Assembly (NCBI GenBank): GCA_023229765.1 | Contig: JALNYO010000008.1 | Coordinates: 62,001-126,000 of the forward strand | Source: Syntrophales bacterium | Lineage (GTDB): Bacteria > Desulfobacterota > Syntrophia > Syntrophales > UBA5619 | Reading direction: 5' to 3' | Length of the DNA: 64,000 bases | Shown: piece after piece, positions 5,829-15,647 of the stretch | Position numbering within the stretch: the first letter of the stretch is position 1 | Layout of the letters: every line of letters starts with the position of its first letter | Notes under the pieces: model-generated | Told to the model about the DNA's origin: nothing | Database searches by the model: none | Seen by the model: only the letters and a program-made list of their open reading frames with translations | Position numbers and translations under genes: made by a program

Positions 5829-8759
5829 ATGCTTTATCGTTTGATTTTACAGAAAGCTCAGGAATGGCTTGCCTCGGAAAGATGCACGATCCGGCCGCTT
5901 CTGGATTACATCAATGCCAACGGCAATTTACGCGAAGCTCAGGTGCAAGCCCTGCTCGTATATTTATTCCTGAAAATCGCCGGCGGGAATAAACGGCTCG
6001 GAACATTATTTGCGGAAGGTTTTTTCGCCCGCCCTGAAGACCTCGCTTCCCTGAACATTAATCAAGCCGCCCGGGCTGTTTTTGAAGCGAATCCTGCGTC
6101 CAGGGCCTTGTTTGATTTATCCCGTACCCCGCTCAATGGCCCGACGAGTGGCAATGGTCACGGCAAAAAAAATCAAAGAACCCTGTTTCCCGATTTGGAA
6201 AAACACCTTCTGGCACACCCACGGGAGACAGATTATTTGGCCATCAGCAAGAAACTTTTTTACAATGTGGAATATCCCGATTTTCTATTCAGCCTCCCGA
6301 TGGGCGCGGGCAAAACTTTCCTGATGGCTGCCATCATCTATCTGGACCTCTATTTTGCTTTGAATGAGCCGGACAATAAACACTTCGCCCACAATTTTCT
6401 GATTCTTGCCCCCTCCGGGCTCAAAAGCTCGATTATTCCGAGCCTTAAAACCATTGAACGCTTTGACCCTTCCTGGATATTGCCTGAACCATCCGCCAGC
6501 GCCCTTAAACGCATGATCCGCTTTGAGGTTCTGGATCAGCCCAAATCCGCCAAAAGAAGCAACAAGGCGCGCAATCCCAACGCGCAAAAGATTGCCAATT
6601 ATCAGCCGTTTGATGCGCTTATGGGGCTTGTCTTGGTTGTCAATGCGGAAAAAGTCATTCTGGACAGATTGGATTTGACCGCGCAGGGAGAGCTTTTTGA
6701 ACATAATGAAGATGAAAAAGACCGGCTGGCGAATGAACTCCGAAACATCATCGGTAAAATACCCGCTCTGCAGATTCATATCGACGAAGTGCATCATGCG
6801 GCGACGGACGACATAAAACTCCGCCAGGTTGTAAACAAATGGAGCGCGGGCGGGACGATCAATTCGGTGCTCGGATTTTCCGGCACTCCCTATCTTGGTT
6901 CGGCCGAGGGCGTAAAAATATCGGATTCCCTTCAGTTAAAATTTACCCAGATCACGAACACCGTTTTCTATTATCCCCTGACCACGGCCGTTAAGAAATT
7001 CCTGAAAAAGCCCCGCGTCGAGCAGACCTCCGGCCTCGCGTCCCTTCAGATTATTGAAAAAGGGGTAACGGACTTTCTTGAGACTTTCGGCAATATCGTT
7101 TATGAAAACGGCGCCATCGCCAAGCTCGCCGTTTATTGCGGCAGTATTGCCCGGTTAGAAGAAGAAGTATATCCGTATCTCACCGGGACAATGAATATCA
7201 AGCCGGATGAAATACTGAAATACCACAAAGGAAATAAAATCTATAAAACCACCAAAGAGGCGGAAACGGAATTTAATTCTATAGATACGCCGGTTTCAAA
7301 AAAGAAGATTATCCTCCTGGTGCAAATCGGGAAAGAAGGCTGGGACTGCCGCAGCCTTACCGGCGTCATTCTTTCGCAAAAGGGCGATTGCCCGACCAAC
7401 ATGGTCTTACAAACTTCCTGCCGCTGTTTAAGGCAGGTTGACAAAGGCAGGCATGAAACCGCCGTTATTTGGCTCAATGATGAGAACGCCAAAACCCTGG
7501 ACAAACAACTGAAAGAGGAACAGCATACCAGCATTCAGGAACTTACCATGCTCGGGAAAGACGGCGAGCCCGTCATGGTGGAGCGCATTTCCCGCATGGA
7601 TTATCTCAAACTGCCTAAAGTTGATTTTTATCAACTCCATGTGGAATCCTCAGCCATCGCCAGCGAAGAAGCGGTTAATCCCGGACAAAATTTGTCAAAC
7701 GTGAATGTCAAGGATCATTTCGACACGGCTACGGTCATTGAACGCGGCTTATCGCCGGATGAATTAAAAACCAAGGATATCCTTGCCCGGATTGAAGGGG
7801 AACGCGCGGGATTCGATTTATGGATATACGTCATTTCCCGTGAAAGTATGGGAAGCATCGCCAGAAGCGACCTTTACCCGTACCAGCTTGAACTGAAAAG
7901 CATCTTTGACGCGATTACTTTTGAAAAAGGCGCAGCCCGTTACTTTAACAGCCTCTTTCGGCAGGACGAGATCCGCGCCCGGATCCGTCTGGCTTTTCAC
8001 AAACACCGAGAACTGGAAATAAAATCAGAAATTGTTCTGCAAAGCGCGAGTTTACTGGTTATTGAAAAACTTTCCCCGGTGGAGGAGCAAGACAAGCTGT
8101 ATCCCCACGCTGCCGAGGTAAAAGAGATCATCCAGGCGGACGCAACCGGCAAAGACATGGCCCTGCTCCAGAAAGAAGTGGAAGCAGCACAAAGAAAAAT
8201 GCAGGAGTTTATCGCCTCTCAGCCGAATCCCGACTTGTTTGCGATGGCGGGCTTCAACGCGCAAGTTCCGAAAATATTCTCCCAAGCCCTAATCAGCAAA
8301 AATCGGACATTTCATTATCTCCCTTACAATTTTTATCAAAGCCGGTTTGAATTAAACTTCCTGAAAGAAGTCGTCTCGCTTGCGACATTCACGGAAAATA
8401 ACTTAGAAGTGTATTATAATGGCGAAGGGCATCTGACCGAATTCCGCATTGCCTGTTGCGCGAAAAAAAATGAGCGCTGGCGGCGCGTCGGGCTTTACAC
8501 CCCTGATTTTCTGGTCATCCGGCGCAAAGACGGAAACATCCATAAAATCCTGATTGTGGAAACCAAAGGAAGCGGTTTTGCTGCGCAGCCGGAGTTTATC
8601 GCGCGCAAGAATTTTGTGGAGTCGGAATTCCTTAAGATGAATAACGAGAAATTCGGCTACCGCCGTTTTGACTACCTCTATCTCCCGGAAGATCCCGACA
8701 TTAACAAAACCCTTCTTTTGTTCAAAACAAGAATCGAATCATTTTTTAAGGAGAATTAA
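5829..8759 (+). CDS. res: Type III restriction enzyme, Res subunit (helicase-nuclease)
   Basis: A 976-residue superfamily 2 helicase with C-terminal nuclease. Motif I is MGAGKT at 158-163, motif II is HIDEVHHA near 317-324, and motif III is GFSGTP. Motif V contains GKEGWDCRSL and motif VI contains QTSCRCLRQ, both typical of type III Res. A PD-(D/E)xK endonuclease is visible at the C-terminus: PD at 892-893 and ETK at 911-913. Length and order match type III Res proteins, which translocate or slide on DNA with Mod and cut about 25 bp from unmethylated sites. It sits three bases after the antitoxin and three bases before mod, so toxin, antitoxin, res and mod are one operon. The usual type III order is mod then res; here it is reversed. 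Confidence 0.88.
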   Translation: MLYRLILQKAQEWLASERCTIRPLLDYINANGNLREAQVQALLVYLFLKIAGGNKRLGTLFAEGFFARPEDLASLNINQAARAVFEANPASRALFDLSRTPLNGPTSGNGHGKKNQRTLFPDLEKHLLAHPRETDYLAISKKLFYNVEYPDFLFSLPMGAGKTFLMAAIIYLDLYFALNEPDNKHFAHNFLILAPSGLKSSIIPSLKTIERFDPSWILPEPSASALKRMIRFEVLDQPKSAKRSNKARNPNAQKIANYQPFDALMGLVLVVNAEKVILDRLDLTAQGELFEHNEDEKDRLANELRNIIGKIPALQIHIDEVHHAATDDIKLRQVVNKWSAGGTINSVLGFSGTPYLGSAEGVKISDSLQLKFTQITNTVFYYPLTTAVKKFLKKPRVEQTSGLASLQIIEKGVTDFLETFGNIVYENGAIAKLAVYCGSIARLEEEVYPYLTGTMNIKPDEILKYHKGNKIYKTTKEAETEFNSIDTPVSKKKIILLVQIGKEGWDCRSLTGVILSQKGDCPTNMVLQTSCRCLRQVDKGRHETAVIWLNDENAKTLDKQLKEEQHTSIQELTMLGKDGEPVMVERISRMDYLKLPKVDFYQLHVESSAIASEEAVNPGQNLSNVNVKDHFDTATVIERGLSPDELKTKDILARIEGERAGFDLWIYVISRESMGSIARSDLYPYQLELKSIFDAITFEKGAARYFNSLFRQDEIRARIRLAFHKHRELEIKSEIVLQSASLLVIEKLSPVEEQDKLYPHAAEVKEIIQADATGKDMALLQKEVEAAQRKMQEFIASQPNPDLFAMAGFNAQVPKIFSQALISKNRTFHYLPYNFYQSRFELNFLKEVVSLATFTENNLEVYYNGEGHLTEFRIACCAKKNERWRRVGLYTPDFLVIRRKDGNIHKILIVETKGSGFAAQPEFIARKNFVESEFLKMNNEKFGYRRFDYLYLPEDPDINKTLLLFKTRIESFFKEN

Positions 8760-8762
8760 GCC

Positions 8763-10895
8763 ATGCCTGTGAAATACATACCCTATTATCCCAATACCGT
8801 AACGGGGCAGGCGATATTAGACAACATCACCCGCACCCGCCGGGTATTGCGCTACCGGGACAACGGCAAGGTGGTGGACCGCATCAAACGGGGAATGCCG
8901 TATTATGAACTGGAAAAGATTGAGGAAGTAAGAAGCCAGACTGACATTCCTTTGCCAAATAAAGAGGAAGAACACGGGGAATTTCAAAATCTTCTCATCC
9001 GCGGCGAGTGCATTTCCGCCTGCGCTTACTTGCAAGATCAAGGCGTCAAGGTTGACCTTGTCTATATCGACCCGCCCTTTGCCAGCGGCGCGGATTACGC
9101 GAAGAAAGTGTACCTAAGGCGGAATCCTGAGTTTGCCGAAAAAATCGCCAACGCGGAAGAGGAAATGGATCTGGAAGAACTCCGCTCCTTTGAAGAAAAG
9201 ATGTACGGCGACATCTGGAACAAGGAAGATTACCTGAACTGGATGTATGAAAACCTCACGGCCATTAAAAGTGTGATGAGTGAAACAGCCAGCATTTATG
9301 TGCACTTGGACTGGCATATCGGGCATTATGTCAAGGTGCTGATGGATGAGGTGTTTGGCGAGGATAACTATAAAAACGAACTGATATGGCAAAAAACGAC
9401 GGCGCCAAAGGCTCAATCTGGGCAATTTGCTAATGTACACGATATGATATATCTGTACTCATGCACTGATGATTATCTATTTAATAAACTTTACACAGAT
9501 TATAGCGAACAATACTTACAAGACTTTTATAAATATGAAACAACGGACGGTAGAAAATACAGGATTTCAGACTTTTCACAAGCTGGGCAAGGAAGCCCAA
9601 TGTATTTTGGAAAAGACGGAAAATCACTTTTATTAGAGCCTCCATCAGGAAAACACTGGATATGGGGTCAAAATAAAATTACCGATGGTGTGATAAATAA
9701 ACGTATTATTTTATCAACAAATAATGTCCCCGGATTAATACGTTATTTAGACGAAATGCCAGGGAATCCATTAAGAGATATATGGACAGATTTAAGTGCA
9801 ATAGGACCTGGGGCAAATGAGAATGCTAACTACGCCACCCAAAAGCCCGAAGCTTTGCTCGAACGAGTCATCCAGGCGTCTTCCAATGAAGGCATGATCA
9901 TCGCCGATTTTTTCGGCGGCAGCGGTGTTACGGCCAAAGTTGCGCATGACCTTGACCGCAAGTTTATTCATGTGGATGTGGGGATCAATAGCATTCAGAC
10001 CACGCGTGACCGGCTGATTGCCGTCGGCGCCCAATTCGATATTTACGATATTCAGGACGGCGTGTCGCTTTTCCGCAACCCCGTGCAGACCATGGATAAA
10101 TTGAAACGCCTGATTGCCGGCCTGAAAAATGAGGATTCTATAGACAGCTTCTGGGAAGGCGCGGTGAACGACAGCAAACTCGGCCTTATGCCGGTATATG
10201 TGCCGAACCTTCTTGACCACAGCACAAAGGTGCTCGACATACCGCTTATGAACCGCATCATGAACGAAGCGCTGCCCGACCTGCCGGACGGCGTGAAGCA
10301 GGTCATTGTTTACTATGTGGACATCGAAAACGAGCCGGAACTGAAAAAGTTTATCGCCGACTATAATGCGACCAATATTCAGATTGAACTGCGGGATTTA
10401 AAGAGCATCCTCGATGAATGCGTTATCAACGATGAAGCGGATTATCAGCTTGAAGAAGTGGAGAGCGGATTTGCCATAGAATTTAAGTCCTTTGTCAGCG
10501 ACCGGCTTATTCAGAAGATTGACGTCTACAACCAGAAAAAACTCTTAAACGACGCTAAAAACGGATCGTTTGATGAAAACGGTTCTGCAAATGGCGATAA
10601 CGGCAACGCCGAAAACGGCAATGGGAGCGGCAGCAAAAAACCGTTTACTCCGATAGAAATCAGCAACAGGGGGTTGGAACTAATCGAGCTTGTCAGCCTT
10701 GATTGTACAAATTCTGACGGCGTCTGGAAAAACGATATGGAACTCAAAGTGGATAAGAATGGCCATGTCATTCTGAATGGCCGCAAGACAAAGGAATACT
10801 GGCACGGCAAAATCGTTGCCGCAAAGAAGCCGTTGCGAATGAAGATACGGAATATCGCCGGAGACGAGTCTGTTATTAATTTACAAGAGAGGTAA
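8763..10895 (+). CDS. mod: Type III DNA methyltransferase, Mod subunit
   Basis: A 710-residue beta-class amino-methyltransferase. The catalytic motif IV is DPPF at 103-106, and the S-adenosylmethionine motif I (DFFGGSG at 382-388) comes after it. Between them is the target-recognition region. A Gly/Asn-rich linker lies near residues 605-625 ahead of a C-terminal domain. It modifies adenine at the sites recognised by the Res-Mod complex. The DNA from about 9378 to 9825 is strikingly AT-rich compared with both sides, which marks the target-recognition domain as a recombined segment. The stop codon TAA coincides with the left end of a repeat R1 copy. Confidence 0.88.
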   Translation: MPVKYIPYYPNTVTGQAILDNITRTRRVLRYRDNGKVVDRIKRGMPYYELEKIEEVRSQTDIPLPNKEEEHGEFQNLLIRGECISACAYLQDQGVKVDLVYIDPPFASGADYAKKVYLRRNPEFAEKIANAEEEMDLEELRSFEEKMYGDIWNKEDYLNWMYENLTAIKSVMSETASIYVHLDWHIGHYVKVLMDEVFGEDNYKNELIWQKTTAPKAQSGQFANVHDMIYLYSCTDDYLFNKLYTDYSEQYLQDFYKYETTDGRKYRISDFSQAGQGSPMYFGKDGKSLLLEPPSGKHWIWGQNKITDGVINKRIILSTNNVPGLIRYLDEMPGNPLRDIWTDLSAIGPGANENANYATQKPEALLERVIQASSNEGMIIADFFGGSGVTAKVAHDLDRKFIHVDVGINSIQTTRDRLIAVGAQFDIYDIQDGVSLFRNPVQTMDKLKRLIAGLKNEDSIDSFWEGAVNDSKLGLMPVYVPNLLDHSTKVLDIPLMNRIMNEALPDLPDGVKQVIVYYVDIENEPELKKFIADYNATNIQIELRDLKSILDECVINDEADYQLEEVESGFAIEFKSFVSDRLIQKIDVYNQKKLLNDAKNGSFDENGSANGDNGNAENGNGSGSKKPFTPIEISNRGLELIELVSLDCTNSDGVWKNDMELKVDKNGHVILNGRKTKEYWHGKIVAAKKPLRMKIRNIAGDESVINLQER

Positions 10896-11057
10896 TTGCA
10901 AAACTCCGTGTCATGCCCGAAAGCGGAGCTTAATGTACACAATGCTTTTGTCGGGCATCCATGATTTAAAATAGTTAAAAACTGGATTATGAACATTAAA
11001 CTTCGTTTTCCCGCCCAGAAGCGTCGCGGGAATGACAAAAGGGTATAGATTTTCAAA
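10894..11057. repeat. Repeat family R1, copy 2
   Basis: This copy carries the R1 ends (AATTGCAAAAC with GTGTCATGCCCG at the left; CGGGAATGACAAAAG then a degenerate TTTTCAAAG at the right) and the internal GGATTATGAACATTAAACTTCG shared with copy 1. Its first bases overlap the stop codon of mod. With the tup promoter region it fills the 394-base gap between mod and tupA. Confidence 0.72.
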
Positions 11058-11155
11058 GCTCTCTCCGCTGACGTCGCCCGGGGTGTCCCACTATCCATTT
11101 ACTAAGTGTATTTGTACGAATTAGTAATTAATAGTTAATATATGTCTTTTTTGCG

Positions 11156-11184
11156 TTGCAATTTTCTTCTCCATCCTTTATAAG
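11156..11184 (+). promoter_or_regulatory. Candidate sigma-70 promoter of tupABC
   Basis: TTGCAA (11156-11161) and TATAAG (11179-11184) are separated by 17 bases and point at tupA, leaving a ~100-base leader. An imperfect palindrome TGGGGTAATTATTCCCA lies in the leader (about 11215-11231) and could bind a metal-oxyanion regulator. No riboswitch fold was recognised. Confidence 0.38.
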
Positions 11185-11289
11185 TGCCGTCAGTTTTTGA
11201 AATGCGCCCCCGCTGGGGTAATTATTCCCAATAAAAGCGGTCGGCAAGGTGATTAGTGACGGAGAACGATATTATTGGAGGGTGAGAAA

Positions 11290-12141
11290 ATGAAACAAGG
11301 TGGGAAGATGGGTTGGAGAGCGGCGCTGGTCGCCCTTGCAGTGATGACGGTTATGGCGTTGCCAGGCTTCGCGGCGGGCCCGGCGCAGAGGAACATAATC
11401 CTGGCCACGACAACCAGCACGCAGGATTCGGGGCTCTTGGACGTCCTGATCCCGGTCTTTGAAAAGAAGACCGGCTATTTTGTCAAGACAATCGCCGTCG
11501 GTTCCGGCCAGGCGATGGCGATGGGGCAGAAGGGCGAGGCGGATGTGCTCTTGGTGCATTCGCCCGCGGCGGAGAAAAAGTTCATGGCGGAGGGATACGG
11601 GGTGAACCGCCTGATCGTGATGCACAACGATTTCGTTGTAGTTGGCGCGCCTGCCGATCCGGCCGGGATCAAAGGGACAAAAAGCACGCCGGAGGCCTTC
11701 AGTAAAATTGCTGCCGCGGGATCATTGTTCCTGTCGCGGGCGGACAATTCCGGCACCCATGCCAAGGAAAAGGGCGTCTGGAAGGCCGCGGGGATCAACC
11801 CCGAGGGGCAGAAATTCTATCAGCAGACCGGCCTGGGCATGGGGCAGACGCTGAACGTCGCGGCAGAGAAGAAGGGATATACACTGGCCGACCGGGGAAC
11901 CTATCTTTCCATGAAAAAAAATCTTGGCCTGGATATCCTGAAGGAGGGCGACCCGATCCTGCTTAACGTCTATCATGTGATTCAGGTCAATCCGGCGAAA
12001 TGGCCGAAGGTAAATGCCGAAGGCGCGAAGGCCTTTTCCGACTTCATGGTCTCCGCAGAAACTCAGGGAATCATCAAGACCTTCGGCATCGCCAAATTTG
12101 GAGGAGCGCTTTTCTTTCCCGATGCGGGCAAGAAGGAATAG
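11290..12141 (+). CDS. tupA: Tungstate ABC transporter, substrate-binding protein
   Basis: A 283-residue periplasmic binding protein. A signal peptide (residues 1-~28, hydrophobic AALVALAVMTVMALPGFAAG) is followed by the TupA hallmark TTTSTQDSGLLD at about 40-51, which binds the oxyanion. The family takes up tungstate with high selectivity over molybdate, for tungsten enzymes such as formate dehydrogenases and aldehyde oxidoreductases. ATG 11290 is the start because GGAGG (11277-11281) lies eight bases ahead; an in-frame TTG at 11275 overlaps that site and is not used. It is the first gene of tupABC. Confidence 0.9.
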   Translation: MKQGGKMGWRAALVALAVMTVMALPGFAAGPAQRNIILATTTSTQDSGLLDVLIPVFEKKTGYFVKTIAVGSGQAMAMGQKGEADVLLVHSPAAEKKFMAEGYGVNRLIVMHNDFVVVGAPADPAGIKGTKSTPEAFSKIAAAGSLFLSRADNSGTHAKEKGVWKAAGINPEGQKFYQQTGLGMGQTLNVAAEKKGYTLADRGTYLSMKKNLGLDILKEGDPILLNVYHVIQVNPAKWPKVNAEGAKAFSDFMVSAETQGIIKTFGIAKFGGALFFPDAGKKE

Positions 12142-12156
12142 CAGAGCCGGGGCAGT

Positions 12157-12855
12157 ATGGAACTGATTATTGAGGGGTTCAGGCAGGCATTTTATCTGAT
12201 CTTTACGCTGGATCGGGAAGTCATCGGGATCACGCTGCTGTCGCTCAAGGTGTCGGGGAGCGCGACCTTGATCAGCATGGTCGGCGGCATCTTTGTCGGC
12301 ACGGCGGTAGCGCTCGCCCGATTTCCGGGAAGGCAGTTGGTCGTGAGCCTGATCAACACCGGGATGGGACTCCCGCCGGTGGTAGTCGGTCTCTTCGTGA
12401 CGATTTTCCTCTGGCGCAACGGTCCTTTAGGTTATCTGGATATTCTCTATACGCCGACTGCGATCATCCTGGCCCAGACCGTGATTGCCGCCCCGATCGT
12501 CACAGGCATAACGCTCGCGGCCATCCAGAACCTGCCTCCCAATCTTCGCCTCCAGATCCTCGCCCTGGGCGCCACGCGCCTCCAGATGGTCTGGCTGCTG
12601 GTGAAGGAGGCGCGCCTGCCGCTTTTGGCCGCCGTAATGGCCGGCTTCGGCGGCGTCATCTCGGAGGTCGGGGCATCCATCATGGTCGGCGGGAACATCA
12701 AGGGCTACTCCCGTGTTCTGACGACGGCGACGGTGATGGAGACGAGCCGGGGGAATTTCGAAATCGCCATCGCCCTTTCGGTAATTCTGATGCTGCTCTC
12801 CTTTCTTGTGAACGCGATCCTCACGAGGATTCAGCAGCGGGAGAGACCCCGATGA
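12157..12855 (+). CDS. tupB: Tungstate ABC transporter, permease
   Basis: A 232-residue integral membrane protein with about five hydrophobic segments. The cytoplasmic coupling loop EVGASIMVGGNIKGYSR lies near residues 170-190 and follows the TupB/ModB pattern. It carries tungstate through the inner membrane with TupA and TupC. It starts 15 bases after tupA and overlaps tupC by four bases (ATGA). Confidence 0.88.
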   Translation: MELIIEGFRQAFYLIFTLDREVIGITLLSLKVSGSATLISMVGGIFVGTAVALARFPGRQLVVSLINTGMGLPPVVVGLFVTIFLWRNGPLGYLDILYTPTAIILAQTVIAAPIVTGITLAAIQNLPPNLRLQILALGATRLQMVWLLVKEARLPLLAAVMAGFGGVISEVGASIMVGGNIKGYSRVLTTATVMETSRGNFEIAIALSVILMLLSFLVNAILTRIQQRERPR

Positions 12856-13988
12856 GTCACGCGGGCGAGCAGGAGGTTTTACTCAAGGCCGAGAATTTGC
12901 TGGTGCGCCGGGGCGGGGCGACCGTGCTCGATATTCCCGAACTGAACGTTTTGCCGGGACAGTTCCTTGTTCTGATCGGTCCGAACGGCGCGGGGAAATC
13001 GACGCTGTTGTTGACCCTTGCCGGTCTGCTTGCCCCGGTCCGGGGAAAGCTGCTGTTTCGCGGCGCCAGTATTGGCGCAAGGGGTTTCGACTATCGCCGC
13101 CAGATTGCGATGGTTTTTCAGGAGCCGCTTTTGTTTGATGCTACCGTCTTTGATAACGTCGCGGCGGGTCTTAAAATCCGGGACGTGGGGCGGGCAGAGA
13201 TCGGCAAAATGGTTCCGGAATACCTCGAACGTTTCGGCATAGCGCATCTGGCGAAACGTTCCGCCCGGAAACTCTCCGGCGGGGAGGCGCAGCGCACGAG
13301 CCTCGCCCGCGCCTTCGTTACCAACCCGCAGATCATTTTTCTCGACGAACCCTTCTCCTCGCTCGACCCGCCGACTCGCGACGCCCTTACCGACGATCTC
13401 GAGCGGATCATCCGCGCCACGCGGACAACGGCGGTTGCCTCGACCCACGACCAGACGGAGGCGCTCAGGCTGGCCGACCGTCTGGCGGTAATGGCGGAAG
13501 GACGGATCGTGCAGATCGGGACGTCCGCCGAGGTGCTGTACAAGCCCACTAATGAGGCGGTTGCCTCCTTTGTGGGTGTGGAAACGGTTCTGCCGGGACG
13601 GGTTGTGAGGATCGACAACGGCGTTTTCACCGCCGCCGTCGAGGGGGGCGAAATCGAGGCGGTCGGTCAAGTCCGGCTGGGAGAAGCGGTGCTCTGCTGC
13701 ATCCGGCCGGAGCACGTGACCGTATCCACCAATGGCCACCCCCGGACGACGAGCGCCCGGAACGTCTTTTCCGGAACGATCCGGGCGATTACGCCGCTCG
13801 GCCTTTTCCAGCGGATTCGCGTTGATTGCGGATTCGGCCTGGTCGCCTATGTGACACGCCAGTCCCTCGAAGAACTCCATCTTGAAGAGGGAATAAGCGT
13901 TACGGCCTCCTTCAAGGCAACGTCCGTCCACGTCATTCGCCGCGGCGGAGGGACAGGGATGGCTCGGTCTGCGCCTTCCAAGCCCTGA
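12852..13988 (+). CDS. tupC: Tungstate ABC transporter, ATPase
   Basis: A 378-residue ABC ATPase. Walker A is GPNGAGKST at 43-51, the signature is LSGGEAQR, Walker B is IIFLDEP followed by the D-loop SSLD, and the switch His is in STHD. The last ~130 residues form a TOBE-like regulatory region (IRPEHVTV is the usual entry to it). TOBE domains in this family bind oxyanions and may inhibit transport when the cell is replete. It completes the tupABC operon. Confidence 0.87.
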   Translation: MSHAGEQEVLLKAENLLVRRGGATVLDIPELNVLPGQFLVLIGPNGAGKSTLLLTLAGLLAPVRGKLLFRGASIGARGFDYRRQIAMVFQEPLLFDATVFDNVAAGLKIRDVGRAEIGKMVPEYLERFGIAHLAKRSARKLSGGEAQRTSLARAFVTNPQIIFLDEPFSSLDPPTRDALTDDLERIIRATRTTAVASTHDQTEALRLADRLAVMAEGRIVQIGTSAEVLYKPTNEAVASFVGVETVLPGRVVRIDNGVFTAAVEGGEIEAVGQVRLGEAVLCCIRPEHVTVSTNGHPRTTSARNVFSGTIRAITPLGLFQRIRVDCGFGLVAYVTRQSLEELHLEEGISVTASFKATSVHVIRRGGGTGMARSAPSKP

Positions 13989-14121
13989 GCGGACCTTCTC
14001 GACTCACCAATCATGCCCCAAGTTCAGCCTTTCTGATCCCGACCGTCTATTCCGCTCAACAAGATTATGCGACAGTTATTATAAAAAGCGCTGAGTCAGG
14101 CGAGGTTTTGTGCTGAACTTT

Positions 14122-14919
14122 TTATGAGGCCGCAAACCTTAAAACAAGCGTGGCAATGATCAGCGCGACCAGGACGGCGAAGGCGCCAAGATCATGCCGA
14201 AAAAAAGCAAACTCGCAAAGCGTGGTGCGCAGGCAGCCGCGCTGGTAGCCCCTCGCCTCCATCGCGAGGGCGAGCTCATCGGCGCGACGGAAAGCGGACA
14301 GCAGCAGGGGGACGGCAAGCGCCACGACGGCGCGGCCCCTCAGGACGAGGCCCCCGGTTGTAAAATCGGCGCCCCGCGCCATTTGCGCCATTCGGAGCCG
14401 TTCATACTCCTCCAGCAGCATCGGAACGAACCGCAGCGCCATCGCGATCATCAAGGCAAGGTCCTGCGATGGGATTCCCACTCTTGAAAGCGGCCGGAGC
14501 AGACGTTCAATGCCCCCGACGAGGGCGGAGGGGGCAGTTGTCAGCGTGAGAATGGCGGCGGCAAGGATGAGGCTGGCGAACTGCCAGGTGACGTAAAGCC
14601 CGCGGAGAAGGCCCTCCTTCGTGATCCGGAGCGGCAGCGGGGCAAGGGTGAAAAGGGGAGTCCCTGCGGTAAAGAGGAGATGCACGAGAAAGATCACTGC
14701 CAGGAAAAACAGCACGGGCCGGAGCGCCTCCAGAACCTGTGTGGGCGTCATACGGGCGGTAACAACGATGGCGACGAGAAAGGCGCTGATGAGCGGTATT
14801 TCCACCGCCGTCGCCCCGAAAATGAGGAGGCTGAGCGCGACGACGGAAACGATCTTTACCCGGGGATCGAGGCGATGGAGGAGCGTATCGCCCGGCAGGT
14901 ATTGCCCCAATCGGATCAT
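14122..14919 (-). CDS. bioN: Biotin ECF transporter T component
   Basis: A 265-residue EcfT/CbiQ-family membrane protein. It starts with LHRLDPRVKI, the family entry motif, has several membrane segments, and contains the coupling-helix Arg-Gly pairs in AQMARGADF and AMEARGYQRG (the two A-R-G motifs that contact the ATPases). It is placed with bioM and bioY: bioM ends four bases inside its start. The T component couples ATP hydrolysis to the biotin-binding S component BioY. Assignment to biotin rests on the neighbour bioY. Confidence 0.82.
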   Translation of the reverse strand: MIRLGQYLPGDTLLHRLDPRVKIVSVVALSLLIFGATAVEIPLISAFLVAIVVTARMTPTQVLEALRPVLFFLAVIFLVHLLFTAGTPLFTLAPLPLRITKEGLLRGLYVTWQFASLILAAAILTLTTAPSALVGGIERLLRPLSRVGIPSQDLALMIAMALRFVPMLLEEYERLRMAQMARGADFTTGGLVLRGRAVVALAVPLLLSAFRRADELALAMEARGYQRGCLRTTLCEFAFFRHDLGAFAVLVALIIATLVLRFAAS

Positions 14920-15647
14920 TCCGCGTTATCTCCCGGAGGATGAAGCCCGATCGCTGTCCGGAGTCCGGGCTTGCCGAAGATTTCCTCCGGCGTTCCTGTT
15001 CGCAGGAGCAGCCCCTGGTCCATGACCGCGACCCGGTCCGCCTCCGCGACGTCGCGCAGGTCGTGGGCGATGTGGATAATCGCCATCCCCTCCCGGTTCA
15101 ACCGCCGGATTATCGCGAGTATCCGTTCCCGGCCCGCCGCATCGAGATAGGCGGTCGGTTCATCAAAGGCGATGTAGCGGGGGTTCATGGCCAGTACCCC
15201 GGCAATAGAGAGGAGGCGCTTCTCCCCACCGGAAAGGGTATGCGGGGCGCGTTTCTCGAATCCCGTCATTCCGACCATCTCCAGTGAAACAGCGACGCGA
15301 CGGCGGATCTCCGGGGCGGGAAGGGCGAGGTTCCCCGGGCCGAAGGCCACGTCCTCTTCCACTGTCATCCCGACTATCTGGCTGTCCGGGTTCTGAAAGA
15401 CCATTCCCACCCGCCGCCGGATCTCCCGGACGGAGGAGCCGTCGGTCGTCATCATCCCGTCCACGCAGACCGTTCCGGAGGCCGGAAACAGGAGGGCGTT
15501 CAGGTGCTTGATCAGCGTGGTCTTGCCGCAGCCGTTGGGACCGATCAGGGCTGCATGTTCGCCCTCGGCGATCTCGAGGCTGATTCCCCGGAGAGAGTCG
15601 GGAGCTGCGGCTTCGTAACGGTAAACCAGGTTTTCGACACGAATCAT
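14916..15647 (-). CDS. bioM: Biotin ECF transporter ATPase
   Basis: A 243-residue ABC ATPase of the ECF A-component type. Walker A is GPNGCGKTT, the Q-loop region is VGMVFQNPDSQIVG (the ECF-typical FQNPD), the signature is LSGGEKR, and Walker B is YIAFDEPTAYLD. It overlaps bioY and bioN by four bases at each end, so the three are translationally coupled. It powers biotin uptake with BioN and BioY. Confidence 0.85.
   Translation of the reverse strand: MIRVENLVYRYEAAAPDSLRGISLEIAEGEHAALIGPNGCGKTTLIKHLNALLFPASGTVCVDGMMTTDGSSVREIRRRVGMVFQNPDSQIVGMTVEEDVAFGPGNLALPAPEIRRRVAVSLEMVGMTGFEKRAPHTLSGGEKRLLSIAGVLAMNPRYIAFDEPTAYLDAAGRERILAIIRRLNREGMAIIHIAHDLRDVAEADRVAVMDQGLLLRTGTPEEIFGKPGLRTAIGLHPPGDNAE

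Noticed and set aside
12879..13931. A 350-residue open frame on the minus strand opposite tupC
   Set aside because: It is the antisense shadow of a GC-rich coding gene with all tupC motifs in the other strand; it shows no domain and no ribosome site.
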